From: Pseudomonas asplenii
GTDB lineage: Bacteria > Pseudomonadota > Gammaproteobacteria > Pseudomonadales > Pseudomonadaceae
Direction: 5' to 3'
DNA: 64,000 nucleotides
NCBI RefSeq assembly: GCF_900105475.1
Contig: NZ_LT629777.1
Span: 4,402,001 to 4,466,000, forward strand
The notes under the pieces are model-generated. The model searched no databases, was not told the origin of the DNA, and was given only the letters and a program-made list of their open reading frames with translations. Both the position numbers and the translations under genes were made by a program. Each line of letters begins with the position of its first letter. Positions within the stretch are counted from its first letter, which is position 1. Of the stretch, positions 9,396 through 18,749 are shown in pieces.

Positions 9396-10657
9396 TGGTC
9401 ACCTTGCATGGGATGAAGGGCGCGACCTCGGCCGCGCAGTTCGCTCAGGCCGATATAGCAGAACGCGGAGGCGACTATGCCCACCAGCGGCGCGATCCAC
9501 GGCGAGCTGTACGCCAGCAGGGCGCCGACGGCATAGGCCACCAGCCCATTGAGGTTGTAGCGTGGTAACTGGACGCTGGCCAGCTGCGGATACTTGCCGC
9601 GATGGCGGTACCAGAAGTCGGCCATGATCACGCCGCCGATCGGCGGGATGATCGAACCGAGCAGCACCAGGAACGGTATGAGCATTTCGTACATGCCGCC
9701 GATGGCCAGCAGGATGCCGACGCCGGCCGCCGCCAGGGTCATGCTGCGGCGACGCTCGCTGCGCAGCAGGTGGCAGGCGGCCGCCGAGACGTTATAGATG
9801 GTCGGGCCCTGGATGGTCCACAGGTTCAGGCAGAGCATCACCACGGCGGCGAAGGACAGCCCTTGCAGCATCATCACTTCGACGATGTCGGCCTGCTGGT
9901 AGACGATCGCGCACCAGGCGCCGGCGACGATCATCAGGCCATTGCCGAGCAGGAAACTGATCACGCTGGCGATGACCGCGATCCGTCCGCTGCGCGCCAG
10001 CCGTGTCCAGTTGGTGGCCTGGGTGGCGCCGCTGGCGAAGGTACCGAAGACCATGGTCACCGCCGCAGAGAAACTCATGGCCTCATGGGGAATCACCGCA
10101 GCCAGTTCCTGCAGCCCACCGATCTTGCGAGTGGCGATGACCATCGAGATCACCAGCAGCACGAACATCAGCGGTACCGAAATCCGCGACAGCACGTCCA
10201 GGCCCTTGTAGCCGATGATTGCGGTCAGGCTGAAACCCAGGCCGAACAGGACCATCAACACAATGCTCAGGTCGTTCGACAGTCCGAGCATTTTCACCAG
10301 GATGATCGCCACGGTCGCGGTGCCCCAGGCGTACCAGCCCAGTTCGGCAAAACCGAGGATGAAGTCCGACAGACGGCTGCCGGCTTCGCCGAAGCAGAAG
10401 CGGCCCATCAGCACGGTATTGAGACCGCTGCGCGAAGCGATGAAGGCCAGCACGGCGGCATACAGGGCCAGCAGGCTGTTGCCAATCGCCGCGATCCACA
10501 GCATGTCGATGAAATGGAAGGCCATGCCCAGTTTGCCGCCGGCGAACATGGTGCCGGTGAAGAACGTGAAACTGAACAACACCATGGAAATCGACAGCAC
10601 CCCCTTGCGTACATGGGCAGGGGCTTCACTCAGGGGGAATTCGCCAGTGGAACTCAT
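9392..10657 (-). CDS. codB: Cytosine permease (NCS1 family)
   Basis: 421 residues from the ATG at 10655-10657, which has GGAG 8 nt upstream; a longer in-frame start adds 23 residues without a ribosome site. About 12 membrane helices are predicted from the hydrophobicity pattern. NCS1 features are recognisable near the N-terminus (FTFFTGTMFAGGKLG) and in the middle (LARSGRIAVIASVISFLLGNG). It brings cytosine into the cell for the downstream deaminase, as in the E. coli codBA pair. First gene of the three-gene operon. Confidence 0.93.
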   Translation of the reverse strand: MSSTGEFPLSEAPAHVRKGVLSISMVLFSFTFFTGTMFAGGKLGMAFHFIDMLWIAAIGNSLLALYAAVLAFIASRSGLNTVLMGRFCFGEAGSRLSDFILGFAELGWYAWGTATVAIILVKMLGLSNDLSIVLMVLFGLGFSLTAIIGYKGLDVLSRISVPLMFVLLVISMVIATRKIGGLQELAAVIPHEAMSFSAAVTMVFGTFASGATQATNWTRLARSGRIAVIASVISFLLGNGLMIVAGAWCAIVYQQADIVEVMMLQGLSFAAVVMLCLNLWTIQGPTIYNVSAAACHLLRSERRRSMTLAAAGVGILLAIGGMYEMLIPFLVLLGSIIPPIGGVIMADFWYRHRGKYPQLASVQLPRYNLNGLVAYAVGALLAYSSPWIAPLVGIVASAFCYIGLSELRGRGRALHPMQGDQ

Positions 10658-10919
10658 GTGTTTTTCTCCGAACCGAAAACGCGGCAATGACAGGTTGGCT
10701 TGCTTGCAGTGCCGGGGCAGGAGCAATAACCAGGCCCACTTTCGGTGGTTTGAGAAAAGCAGAAAAACCGGGCATGCGTGACATTCTTTTATGTGCAGGT
10801 TGCCTATTATTTTCTGGATAAATCCATCGGATATGTGCCATATGCCTTATTTCGGAGCGTGTGCGCACCAAGGAAGACCATTGCCCGTGTTGCACCTGTT
10901 CGCGGATACACCCGGCCGG

Positions 10920-11731
10920 CATACCGCCATGCTCAAACCGTCCGAACTGACCCCGCGGACGTCCGAGCTGCTCGGCGAGTTGGTGGCCCGCTACTTCGAC
11001 CCGAACGAGTTGAGCGTGGTGCTCGGAGATGCCCAGGTCGGCCAGGCGTTCAGTGCGTTGCCGTTCGATCACCTGGTCTTTACCGGCAGCACCCGCGTAG
11101 GCAAGCACGTGATGCGGGCTGCGGCACAAAACCTGGTGCCGGTGACCCTGGCGTTGGGCGGCAAATCGCCCGTCGTGATCGCCGAGGATTTCGACATTCG
11201 CACAGCGATCGAGCGGACACTGACCATCAAGCTGTCCAACGCCGGGCAGATATGCCTGGCGCCGGGAGTGAGCCGGCTTTCGACGCGCGGGCGCGCAAGA
11301 TCGTGCCGCACCTGGTGCTCTATGTCAGCGAAGACATGGATATCATGCAGGAAGAGATTTTCGGCCCGTTGCTGCCGGTCAGGACCTACACGCATACCGA
11401 TGAGCCCATGGCCTATATCAACGCACATTCGCGACCGCTTGCGGTCTACTACTTCGGAGATGACCCGGCACAACAGCAGCATTTCAAGGACCGGACCACC
11501 TCGGGCGCCCTGGTGATCAACGACGTCATGCCCCATGCGTCGATCGACAGCCTGCCGTTTGGCGGGGTCGGGGCCTCCGGCATGGGCGCTTATCACGGTA
11601 TTCATGGTTTCCGCCGGTTCACTCACGCAAAACCTGTTGTCATACAAAGTGAGGATGGCGCCTCCAACCTGCGGTTGCGCGCCCCCTACGCAGACAAGGC
11701 CGCTGCACTCGAAGCTTTTTTCAACCACTGA
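10920..11731 (+). pseudogene. Coniferyl-aldehyde-dehydrogenase-like gene, truncated and frameshifted
   Basis: Aldehyde dehydrogenase sequence begins abruptly at AMLKPSELTP, so the first 100 or more residues are missing. It runs through FTGSTRVGKHVM and LGGKSPVVIAED to the catalytic segment NAGQICLAP. At about 11262-11285 the reading frame shifts and perhaps 70 residues are lost. Homology resumes in another frame with MQEEIFGPLLPV, ending FGGVGASGMGAYHG...FTHAKPV, the C-terminal pattern of coniferyl aldehyde dehydrogenases. No intact enzyme can be made from either frame. Confidence 0.85.
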
Positions 11732-11767
11732 TCCCAGCGCTGCAAGGCGACAAGAAGGAATTCAAGA

Positions 11768-12445
11768 ATGAAAGTACTGATGGTTCTGACCTCCCACGAT
11801 CAACTGGGCAATACCGGCGCCAAAACCGGTTTCTGGCTCGAAGAGTTCGCCGCGCCTTACTACGTGTTCAAGGATGCCGGTGTCGAGGTGGTGCTGGTCT
11901 CGCCGGCTGGTGGGCAACCGCCTCTGGACCCCAAGAGCGATCTGCCCGACTTCCAGACCGAACAGACCCATCGCTTCAAGGCCGATCCGGCTGCCCAGCA
12001 GGCCCTGGCGAACACCGTGAAACTGGATACGGTCCGCGCGCAGGACTTCGACAGCGTGTTCTACCCCGGTGGCCACGGTCCGCTGTGGGACCTGGCCGAG
12101 TCGAGCCATTCGATCAGCCTGATCGAAGCCTTCGAACGCGCCGGCAAGCCGATCGGCTTCGTCTGTCATGCGCCGGGTGTGCTGCGTCACGTCAAGGCCG
12201 CTGACGGCTCGCCACTGATCAAGGGCCGGCGGGTGACCGGTTTCACCAACAGCGAAGAGGCTGCGGTGGAGTTGACCGATGTGGTGCCGTTCCTCATCGA
12301 GGACGAATTCCAGAAGCTCGGCGGCCTGTATGAAAAAGGTCCGGACTGGGGGCCGTTCGTGATCGAGGACGGCAAACTGGTCACCGGCCAGAACCCGGCC
12401 AGTTCCGAAGGCGTGGCCAAGGCTCTGCTTGGACAGCTTCGCTAA
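11768..12445 (+). CDS. DJ-1/PfpI-family class I glutamine-amidotransferase-like protein
   Basis: 225 residues, cytoplasmic. The core motif FVCHAPGVL near residues 135-143 carries the nucleophilic-elbow Cys, and PGGHGPLWDL is the preceding conserved loop. This is the Hsp31-like or glyoxalase III-like branch of the superfamily, whose members detoxify glyoxals or act as chaperones. The exact activity is not shown by sequence. It lies 36 bp after the aldehyde-dehydrogenase remnant and 88 bp before a glutathione transferase on the same strand, which suggests electrophile detoxification. Confidence 0.88.
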   Translation: MKVLMVLTSHDQLGNTGAKTGFWLEEFAAPYYVFKDAGVEVVLVSPAGGQPPLDPKSDLPDFQTEQTHRFKADPAAQQALANTVKLDTVRAQDFDSVFYPGGHGPLWDLAESSHSISLIEAFERAGKPIGFVCHAPGVLRHVKAADGSPLIKGRRVTGFTNSEEAAVELTDVVPFLIEDEFQKLGGLYEKGPDWGPFVIEDGKLVTGQNPASSEGVAKALLGQLR

Positions 12446-12533
12446 GTCGCGATCAAAACCGAGTCGCCCGGGCCGGCCACACCCGTCCTGGGAGATTCGG
12501 TCTCCCCTCATCCAGCACTGACAAGGACCTTTG

Positions 12534-13160
12534 ATGATCACACTTCATCACCTCAACGCCTCGCGCTCGCTGCGTATCCTCTGGTTGCTGGAGGAGATCG
12601 GCGAGCCATACACCCTGGTTCGTTACCAACGAAACCCCGTCACCCATCTCGCTCCTGACTCGCTGAAGCGCATTCACCCGCTCGGCAAGTCACCGGTGAT
12701 CGAAATCGATGGGCAGGTGCTCTGCGAGTCCGGCGCCATTGTCGAGTATCTCGTTCGTCGATTCGCCCCCCGGCTGGAGCCCGATTTCCATTCGCCGGAC
12801 TATCTGCAGTACCTGCAGTGGCTGCACTTTTCGGAAAGCTCGGCGATGGTGCCGGTGCTGCTGAAGATTTTCACCCGCTTCGAGAGCGATAACGGCACTC
12901 AACTGACGTTCCTGGATGGCTACACCCGGACCGAGTTCGACAAGGTTCTCGGGTACCTGGACGGGTTCCTGGCCGGCAAGTCTTTCGTAGTGGGCAACAC
13001 ACTGTCCGGTGCGGACTTCATGCTGGCGTTCGTCGCGATCACCGTGATCGAGCGCTTGGCGCTGGGGGAACACTATCCCCATCTGGTTGCGTATCTGCGC
13101 GGCCTGACGGCGTTGCCCAGCTGGACCCGGGCGCTGGCTCTGGAGAAGCAGCAGGGGTGA
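12534..13160 (+). CDS. Glutathione S-transferase family protein
   Basis: 208 residues. The ATG at 12534 is chosen, with AAGGAC upstream; the TTG one codon earlier is possible. The thioredoxin-like half (ITLHHLNASRSLRILWLLEEI, split by a Ser/Arg substrate site) includes HPLGKSPVIEIDG and the glutathione-binding CESGAIVEYL. The helical C-terminal domain contains GNTLSGADFMLAF, the conserved GST folding motif. It conjugates or reduces electrophiles with glutathione in the cytoplasm; the physiological substrate is unknown. Confidence 0.9.
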   Translation: MITLHHLNASRSLRILWLLEEIGEPYTLVRYQRNPVTHLAPDSLKRIHPLGKSPVIEIDGQVLCESGAIVEYLVRRFAPRLEPDFHSPDYLQYLQWLHFSESSAMVPVLLKIFTRFESDNGTQLTFLDGYTRTEFDKVLGYLDGFLAGKSFVVGNTLSGADFMLAFVAITVIERLALGEHYPHLVAYLRGLTALPSWTRALALEKQQG

Positions 13161-13306
13161 TCGCCTGACATGTTCCTGCGGGATCCGCACCGATAGGATC
13201 AATGACACCCGCGAGTGCAGGCTCAAGGGTGACGTTATCGACAATGCCAGCTTGAACCCGGCTGCCCAGGCCTGATTGAGGGTCGGTGGCGGTTGCCGGT
13301 CATCAC

Positions 13307-13352
13307 GCGAGAAGGTGTCTACTGTCATTTCTGACAGTAGACACCTTCTCGC
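13307..13352. repeat. Perfect 21-bp inverted repeat with 4-nt loop
   Basis: The arms GCGAGAAGGTGTCTACTGTCA (13307-13327, shown to its 21 bases by position) and 13332-13352 are exact reverse complements around TTTC. There is no T-run on either side. It lies in a 351-bp gap between the glutathione transferase and the protease gene that otherwise holds no convincing gene. It could be a strong terminator, a cruciform, or a trace of a mobile element. Confidence 0.9.
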
Positions 13353-13511
13353 ACACCGTTATGATTCCCACAGGCATCTCTTCGTTTCAGTTCCGCCGTA
13401 CGCTGTTGCAAACCAGCGCGATCATGAAGAGCGTATCGGCACAAGGGCATCTGTATCGTTTGATCGGGCTGTCCTGGACTCCGTTCGCTAACGCGACGGC
13501 GGGAGAGCACT

Positions 13512-15818
13512 GTGATCAGCGCTGGGATAGCTCGGAAACTTGAACGGGTGAGCTCATGGCTTGCCATCGGCACTTTGTTATTCACGCTGTTCGTGCCGGG
13601 CATTTCCATAGCTTCAGGCCCCGATGATGCGGTGGTTTTACCGGATCTTCCCTCTGAGCCGGAGTTCGCTCCCGCCGATAACGATTTCATCTCGGCTCCT
13701 GACCCGCGCATTCGGCCGGTGCTGGGTAACCGCAAGGTGTTGCTGGTGGTCGGGCATTGGGCGGACTCGACGTCACGCCTCGATGCCGACAGTATCTATG
13801 CGATGACCCTGGGCGATGGCCGCTCCTTGCGCACGTTTGTCCGGCGAGCCTCGCAGGACAAGCTGAATCTCTCGGGTGTCATGATCAAGGACGTCGACTT
13901 CGGCGAGCGTACCTGCAATGCCAATGAGATATTGAGCGCGGCCCGACGCGGGGCGCAGCAGCAGGGTTTCGATCCTGGCGCCTATGACTTTATCTTTGTC
14001 GCGCTTTCCGTCGGTTGTGGCTGGGGCGGACTGGCGGTCGTGCCGGGTAACTGGATCATCGGTCAGACGATGAGCCTGGACATGTGGGCCCACGAGTTTG
14101 CGCATAACCTGGGCGCCGCGCATGGTGCCTCGCTCACCCATTGCCCGGTGGACGGCAGTCAGGTGCTGTTTCCCGAGGATTGCACGCGCATTGCCTACGC
14201 CGATACGGGAGACTCGGTGAGCGGCGGCGGGTCGCGTCTGTTTTCGGCGTCGTTACGTCGGCATGCGGGATGGCTGGAAACCGAAGGCGCGCAGACGCTG
14301 TTGGTGCGGGCCACACGCCTGTATTTCCTGGGACGGCTGGGCAGTGTGGGGCGGCAGTTGATCCTGATTCCCCGGGGTGTCGCCCCGAACAGGCTGGCGT
14401 TGGAACTGCGTAGTTCCAGCCCGCCGTTTGACATCTGGCCGGCGGGTGACAACCGCCTGACCGGGGTTTGGGCACGGCTGTTCGATGAGGCGACGAACAC
14501 TATATCCCAGGTGCAGATCGATGCGACGCCGGAGACCGCCACCACCGCTGATCCCACGCTTCAAGTGGGCCGGGTGCTGGTGGACAGGCAGCAAGGATTG
14601 GCCGTGAAGGTCTGCTGGGTGGGTCCCACGGGGGCTCAACTGGCAATCGCTCTGGCCGGACAGCCACTCCCGGCGTGTCGGGCCCAGGTGGACGTCTCCC
14701 AAACCGCGGTTCCCGTTGCCGGCGAAGATGGGCTGATACAGATTCCTGTCGAGGTCCGTGCGGACGGGCAGGCGGTGCCGGCTTCCGCCGGAGAGAGCAT
14801 GACCTACAACGCACCTTCGCACACGCGGATCGTCGACATTGCCTGTGGATCGAGCAATACCAAATGGATCGATCCGCAGGGCTCCTTTGCTTCCTGTACG
14901 ATCCATGCGCCGGGAAACTGGTCGATCTCGCGCCCGGTGATCCTGCGGACCGATCCCCGGGTTCCGACAACACTCGTCGCTGATGGCCGTGCGGCCCTGT
15001 ACATGGCCAGTGGCGAAATCTGGGGGCGGACGGATCTGGGGGTGAAGCTGGTCGGGCGGGTGACGGTGACGCAGCCGTTTCTGCCTCGCGCCCGGGAAAA
15101 CGAGCGGCTTGAAGTCCCGGTTGCATTTGCCGAGCATGGCGCCGCGCTTCCCGCTCTGGCCGAGCAGCGGGTGGAGTACATCGCACCGTCCTATGCCCGG
15201 ATCATCGACATCCCGTGCGGTTCGCACAACACCAAGCGTATCGATCCCTACGGCAAATCTGCCTCCTGCACGACCCATGCGGACGGATCGTGGGGCACTT
15301 CCCGGCCGGTGATGCTCCAGGTGGCGAGCCTGGCGCCCAGCGGGAAAGTTTCCGATGGTTCCGTCGTGTTCTACTCCGCTGCAGGGACGCCATGGGCGCA
15401 CACCGATCTGGGGCTGGAACTCAACGGTCGATCCGCCACGCTGACGCAGCCCACGGTCCCTTCGGGCGTCGCCGGGGCCACGGTAACGGTGGTGACTGTC
15501 ATGCGTCTTGAGGGCGCGGCCGTTCCGGCGGCTGCCGGTGAAAGCATGGCTTACGTGGCGCCCGCGCATACGCGCATTATCGATCTGCAGTGTGGCTCGC
15601 AGAATCTGAAACAGATCGAGCCCGATGCCAAGCACGCGAGCTGCACGACTTATGCTCCGGGTGCTTGGGGCACCTCGCGCAGTGTGACGCTGAAGATCGA
15701 TGATGATGCGCCGGTTGGCGATTTGCTCGATGGCGAAGCGGTGCTGCGGGCCACGGGTGGCGCGATATGGGGGCGTAGCGGTCTTGAGGTGCGGGTGAGG
15801 GTTTCTCCGTTGCCGTAA
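13512..15818 (+). CDS. Secreted metzincin-like zinc protease with three C-terminal repeats
   Basis: 768 residues starting at GTG with GGGAG upstream. An N-terminal signal (LAIGTLLFTLFVPGISIA) predicts export. The zinc site HEFAHNLGAAH is at residues 194-204, an exact HExxHxxGxxH metzincin signature, and gametolysin-like peptidases (M11) are the nearest look. The expected Met-turn after the zinc site is not seen; SVSGGGSRLFSAS stands where a DxMG-type turn would be. From residue 393 come three repeats of about 125 residues, each with a TRI(I/V)DI-CGS and ASCT pair of cysteines. These are probably disulfide-bonded domains for binding surfaces or substrate. The gene stands alone. Confidence 0.8.
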   Translation: MISAGIARKLERVSSWLAIGTLLFTLFVPGISIASGPDDAVVLPDLPSEPEFAPADNDFISAPDPRIRPVLGNRKVLLVVGHWADSTSRLDADSIYAMTLGDGRSLRTFVRRASQDKLNLSGVMIKDVDFGERTCNANEILSAARRGAQQQGFDPGAYDFIFVALSVGCGWGGLAVVPGNWIIGQTMSLDMWAHEFAHNLGAAHGASLTHCPVDGSQVLFPEDCTRIAYADTGDSVSGGGSRLFSASLRRHAGWLETEGAQTLLVRATRLYFLGRLGSVGRQLILIPRGVAPNRLALELRSSSPPFDIWPAGDNRLTGVWARLFDEATNTISQVQIDATPETATTADPTLQVGRVLVDRQQGLAVKVCWVGPTGAQLAIALAGQPLPACRAQVDVSQTAVPVAGEDGLIQIPVEVRADGQAVPASAGESMTYNAPSHTRIVDIACGSSNTKWIDPQGSFASCTIHAPGNWSISRPVILRTDPRVPTTLVADGRAALYMASGEIWGRTDLGVKLVGRVTVTQPFLPRARENERLEVPVAFAEHGAALPALAEQRVEYIAPSYARIIDIPCGSHNTKRIDPYGKSASCTTHADGSWGTSRPVMLQVASLAPSGKVSDGSVVFYSAAGTPWAHTDLGLELNGRSATLTQPTVPSGVAGATVTVVTVMRLEGAAVPAAAGESMAYVAPAHTRIIDLQCGSQNLKQIEPDAKHASCTTYAPGAWGTSRSVTLKIDDDAPVGDLLDGEAVLRATGGAIWGRSGLEVRVRVSPLP

Positions 15819-15964
15819 GCGTCGTGATAGGCGCAACCGTCACGCTGTCGCAAAGACAACGGCAAGGTTGTCATTGCCTCGACGGCCGTTGATCGATTGG
15901 GTCGAACTATTGATTCGCAGTGCCAGTCGGCTTCCTTACAGGATGAAAAAAGGGAGTCAGCCCC

Positions 15965-17068
15965 ATGAGCGTTCCAGTCAAGCACCGGTGTGTAGTGGCC
16001 TACGGCAAAGCCGACGCTGCGCACCATGAACAACAAACCAACCGGTCGCTGGCGCAGTGGCTGGCACAGATTCTCGGCTGGTCATTCGCCGATGACTGGT
16101 CGCAGGAGGGGGCGTCGACAGATGCTCCCTATTTTTTTGTACCCGCCCAAACCTTGGTGGGCGAGGAACGGGTTGATTTAGGCGTTGGCGGTGTGGAGGA
16201 CCTGCTGGGAGGCTACGTGCAACACGCTTTCATTGCCACCAAGGCGATCTCCCATCCTCTGCTTTCCCGGAACCATGCGCAGCCGAAGGGCTGGAACCCT
16301 CAATTTGCCGAGCGGGTACGTGAAGTGGTGTTGGCGGGCATGACCGTCTTCGATCTGGCAGACGTCCGACATGCGGCTATTGAGGGATTGCGTGCGGGGC
16401 CCTTGCGGGTCAAGCAGGTACAGGCGTGTGGAGGGGCCGGTCAGGCGGTATTGCACGACATGAAGGATCTTGCGCAGTGGCTGAGCAACCTGGATGAGCC
16501 GATTTGTGCCCAGGGCATCGTATTGGAAGAAAACCTTGAACAGGCGATCACCCACAGCGTGGGACAGACACTGGTTGATGGTTTGTTGATGACCTATCAC
16601 GGACGGCAGCATCAGGCACAGAACCGTCGGGGCGAGTGGGTGTACACCGGCTCTGAGCTGTTGCTGGTGCGGGGCGATTACCTCGATTTGCTGGCCCGTG
16701 ATCTGGAGCCGTCAGTACGCCAGGCGATTGAGTATGCCCGGGTGTATGACACCGCCGCCGCGTTGAGTTTTCCTGGCTTTTTTGCCTCGCGCCGCAATTA
16801 CGATGTGTTGCAGGGAATCGATGGGGACGGTAAATCGAAATGTGGTGTGCTGGAACAGTCCTGGCGTGTGGGCGGTGCGACAGGGGCTGAACTGGCGGCA
16901 TTGCAGGTGCTTCGAGGGGACTCGGCAATAAAGGCGGTTCGCGCTTCTACCCATGAGGTTCATGCCGAGTGCCCGCTGCCTGAGCGGGCGCAATTGCTTT
17001 ATCGCGGCACCGATGGCGCCGGCGATTTCCTTCTCAAGTATGCACAGGTCGATGACGATGATGGCTAA
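15965..17068 (+). CDS. DUF3182 family protein
   Basis: 367 residues, no signal peptide or membrane helix. The sequence matches my memory of the DUF3182 family (GGVEDLLGGYVQHAFIATKAISHPL; the GPLRVKQVQACGGAGQAVL segment; a C-terminal SWRVGGATGAELAAL). The fold looks ATP-grasp-like in its order of glycine-rich loops, but this is inference. The stop lies inside the start of the downstream hydrolase gene, so the two are probably co-expressed. The family is often found with general-stress genes, which fits the SDR facing it. Confidence 0.78.
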   Translation: MSVPVKHRCVVAYGKADAAHHEQQTNRSLAQWLAQILGWSFADDWSQEGASTDAPYFFVPAQTLVGEERVDLGVGGVEDLLGGYVQHAFIATKAISHPLLSRNHAQPKGWNPQFAERVREVVLAGMTVFDLADVRHAAIEGLRAGPLRVKQVQACGGAGQAVLHDMKDLAQWLSNLDEPICAQGIVLEENLEQAITHSVGQTLVDGLLMTYHGRQHQAQNRRGEWVYTGSELLLVRGDYLDLLARDLEPSVRQAIEYARVYDTAAALSFPGFFASRRNYDVLQGIDGDGKSKCGVLEQSWRVGGATGAELAALQVLRGDSAIKAVRASTHEVHAECPLPERAQLLYRGTDGAGDFLLKYAQVDDDDG

Positions 17069-17810
17069 CAGCGAACCGGTGTGGATCAAGGTTGAACAAG
17101 ACTCCATTGCCGGCAATTTTCTGAGTCCAAAGTCCAAGGTTCCCGGTGTGTTGTTCGTGCACGGCTGGGGAGGGAGTCAGGAGCGTGATCTCAAGCGCGC
17201 CCGGGGTATTGCCGGTCTTGGCTGTATCTGTCTGACATTCGATTTGCGTGGGCACGGTGCTGAGGATAGCCGGCAAGCACTGGTCACTCGCGAAGACAAT
17301 CTGCGCGACTTGCTGGCCGCTTATGACCGTCTGCTTTCCCATCCAGCCTTGGATACTGCATCCATCGCTGTGGTGGGCACCAGCTACGGCGGCTACCTGG
17401 CAACCCTTCTCAGCCAATTGCGAAAAGTGCGCTGGCTGGCCTTGCGGGTACCGGCCATTTATCGTGATGAAAACTGGCAGATGGCTAAGCGCCAACTTGA
17501 TCGCAATGATTTGATGCAGTACCGCGCCAGCCACATCGACGCCAACGAAAACCGCGCCCTGCGGGCGTGTGCTGCGTTTCGGGGGGATGTCCTGATTGTC
17601 GAGTCAGAGCACGATGAACATGTTCCCCACGCAACGATCATGAGTTACCGGGCGGCGTTTCAACAGACTCATTCGCTCACCCACCGAATCATTGATGACG
17701 CGGACCACAGCTTGAGTTCCGAGGTGGCGCAAGGCGCCTATACCTCTATTCTGATCGACTGGATCACCGAAATGGTGGTGGGTGAGCGTTTGAGTATTTC
17801 GCGGCTATAA
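17052..17810 (+). CDS. Alpha/beta hydrolase (dienelactone-hydrolase-like)
   Basis: 252 residues if translation starts at the ATG at 17052; ATGs at 17058 and 17061 are close alternatives, and the start overlaps the DUF3182 stop by 17 bp. The oxyanion motif FVHGWGGSQ, the nucleophile elbow GTSYGG, the acid in ESEHDEHV and a final DDADHSL supply a full Ser-Asp-His set. No signal peptide, so cytoplasmic. Substrate unknown. Its last 6 bp overlap the convergent SDR gene. Confidence 0.85.
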   Translation: MTMMANSEPVWIKVEQDSIAGNFLSPKSKVPGVLFVHGWGGSQERDLKRARGIAGLGCICLTFDLRGHGAEDSRQALVTREDNLRDLLAAYDRLLSHPALDTASIAVVGTSYGGYLATLLSQLRKVRWLALRVPAIYRDENWQMAKRQLDRNDLMQYRASHIDANENRALRACAAFRGDVLIVESEHDEHVPHATIMSYRAAFQQTHSLTHRIIDDADHSLSSEVAQGAYTSILIDWITEMVVGERLSISRL

Positions 17811-18749
17811 GATGGGTTTGCCGCCGGTGACGCCGTAGCGTGACCCTGAGACATAGCTTGATTCGTCAGAGGCCAGCAGCACGTAGAGTGGCGCCACTTC
17901 CACGGGTTGACCGGGGCGCCCCAAGGGGGTCTGCTGACCAAAGTTCCTGACCTCTTCCGGTGGCATGGTCGAGACGATCAGTGGCGTCCATATCGGGCCT
18001 GGTGCCACGCTGTTGACACGGATGCCCTGGGGGCCGAGCAACTGCGCCAATCCGGCGGTGAAATTGGCGATCGCTCCCTTGGTCGTTGCATAGGGCAGCA
18101 AGGTCGGCTTGGGGGCGTCGGAGTTGATCGAGCTGGTATTGATGATGGAACTGCCACGGGCCATGTGCGGCAGTGCTGCCTTGCAGATACGAAATATCGC
18201 CGTGATGTTGACGTCGAAAGTTCGGACCCACTCGTCATCGGAAATATCATCCAGGCTCTCGTGGCTCATCTGATAAGCCGCATTGTTGACGAGCACGTCG
18301 ATGCGCCCGAATTTCTCGACGGTCTTGGCAACGATGTCGTGACATTGCTGTTTCTGGGCAATATCACCGGGCAACAACAGGCACTGGCGGCCGGCCAGCT
18401 CGACCCAGCGGGCAGTTTCCCGGGCATCTTCCTCTTCCTGCAGATAGGCTACGGCCACATCGGCGCCTTCGCGTGCAAAGGCAATCGCCACGGCGCGTCC
18501 GATACCGCTGTCAGCACCGGTGATCAGGGCAGTCTTGCCTTGTAGGCGGCCGGAGCCCCGGTAGCTTTGTTCTCCGCAGTCGGGATAGGGATCCATGGCC
18601 GTCTGCGAGCCTGGAGTGGATTGTGGTTGAGACGGGAAGGGGGGACGAGGATAGGCTTTCATGGGGGCGTTTTCATCTTTGCCCGCTTCAGAGGCTTTCT
18701 GTCGATCGTTTGCGAAGTTTTCGGGAATTGATTCTCCGGTATCAGGCAT
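17805..18749 (-). CDS. SDR-family oxidoreductase of the general-stress YhdF/YhxD type
   Basis: 314 residues from the ATG at 18747-18749, preceded by AGAGG. A roughly 70-residue hydrophilic extension rich in Pro, Gln and Ser comes before the Rossmann motif TGADSGIG. Catalytic residues are visible in NTSSINS and PYATTKGA (Ser, Tyr, Lys), and NNAAYQM is the usual structural motif. The extended N-terminus with DPYPDCGEQSYRGSGRLQGK is typical of stress-induced SDRs in soil bacteria. Substrate not known. It converges on the hydrolase gene with a 6-bp overlap. Confidence 0.9.
   Translation of the reverse strand: MPDTGESIPENFANDRQKASEAGKDENAPMKAYPRPPFPSQPQSTPGSQTAMDPYPDCGEQSYRGSGRLQGKTALITGADSGIGRAVAIAFAREGADVAVAYLQEEEDARETARWVELAGRQCLLLPGDIAQKQQCHDIVAKTVEKFGRIDVLVNNAAYQMSHESLDDISDDEWVRTFDVNITAIFRICKAALPHMARGSSIINTSSINSDAPKPTLLPYATTKGAIANFTAGLAQLLGPQGIRVNSVAPGPIWTPLIVSTMPPEEVRNFGQQTPLGRPGQPVEVAPLYVLLASDESSYVSGSRYGVTGGKPIL

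Noticed and set aside
13165..13275. Possible C-terminal gene remnant after the glutathione transferase (RINDTRECRLKGDVIDNAS)
   Set aside because: It looks protein-like over about 30 residues but no family could be assigned and it has no start.
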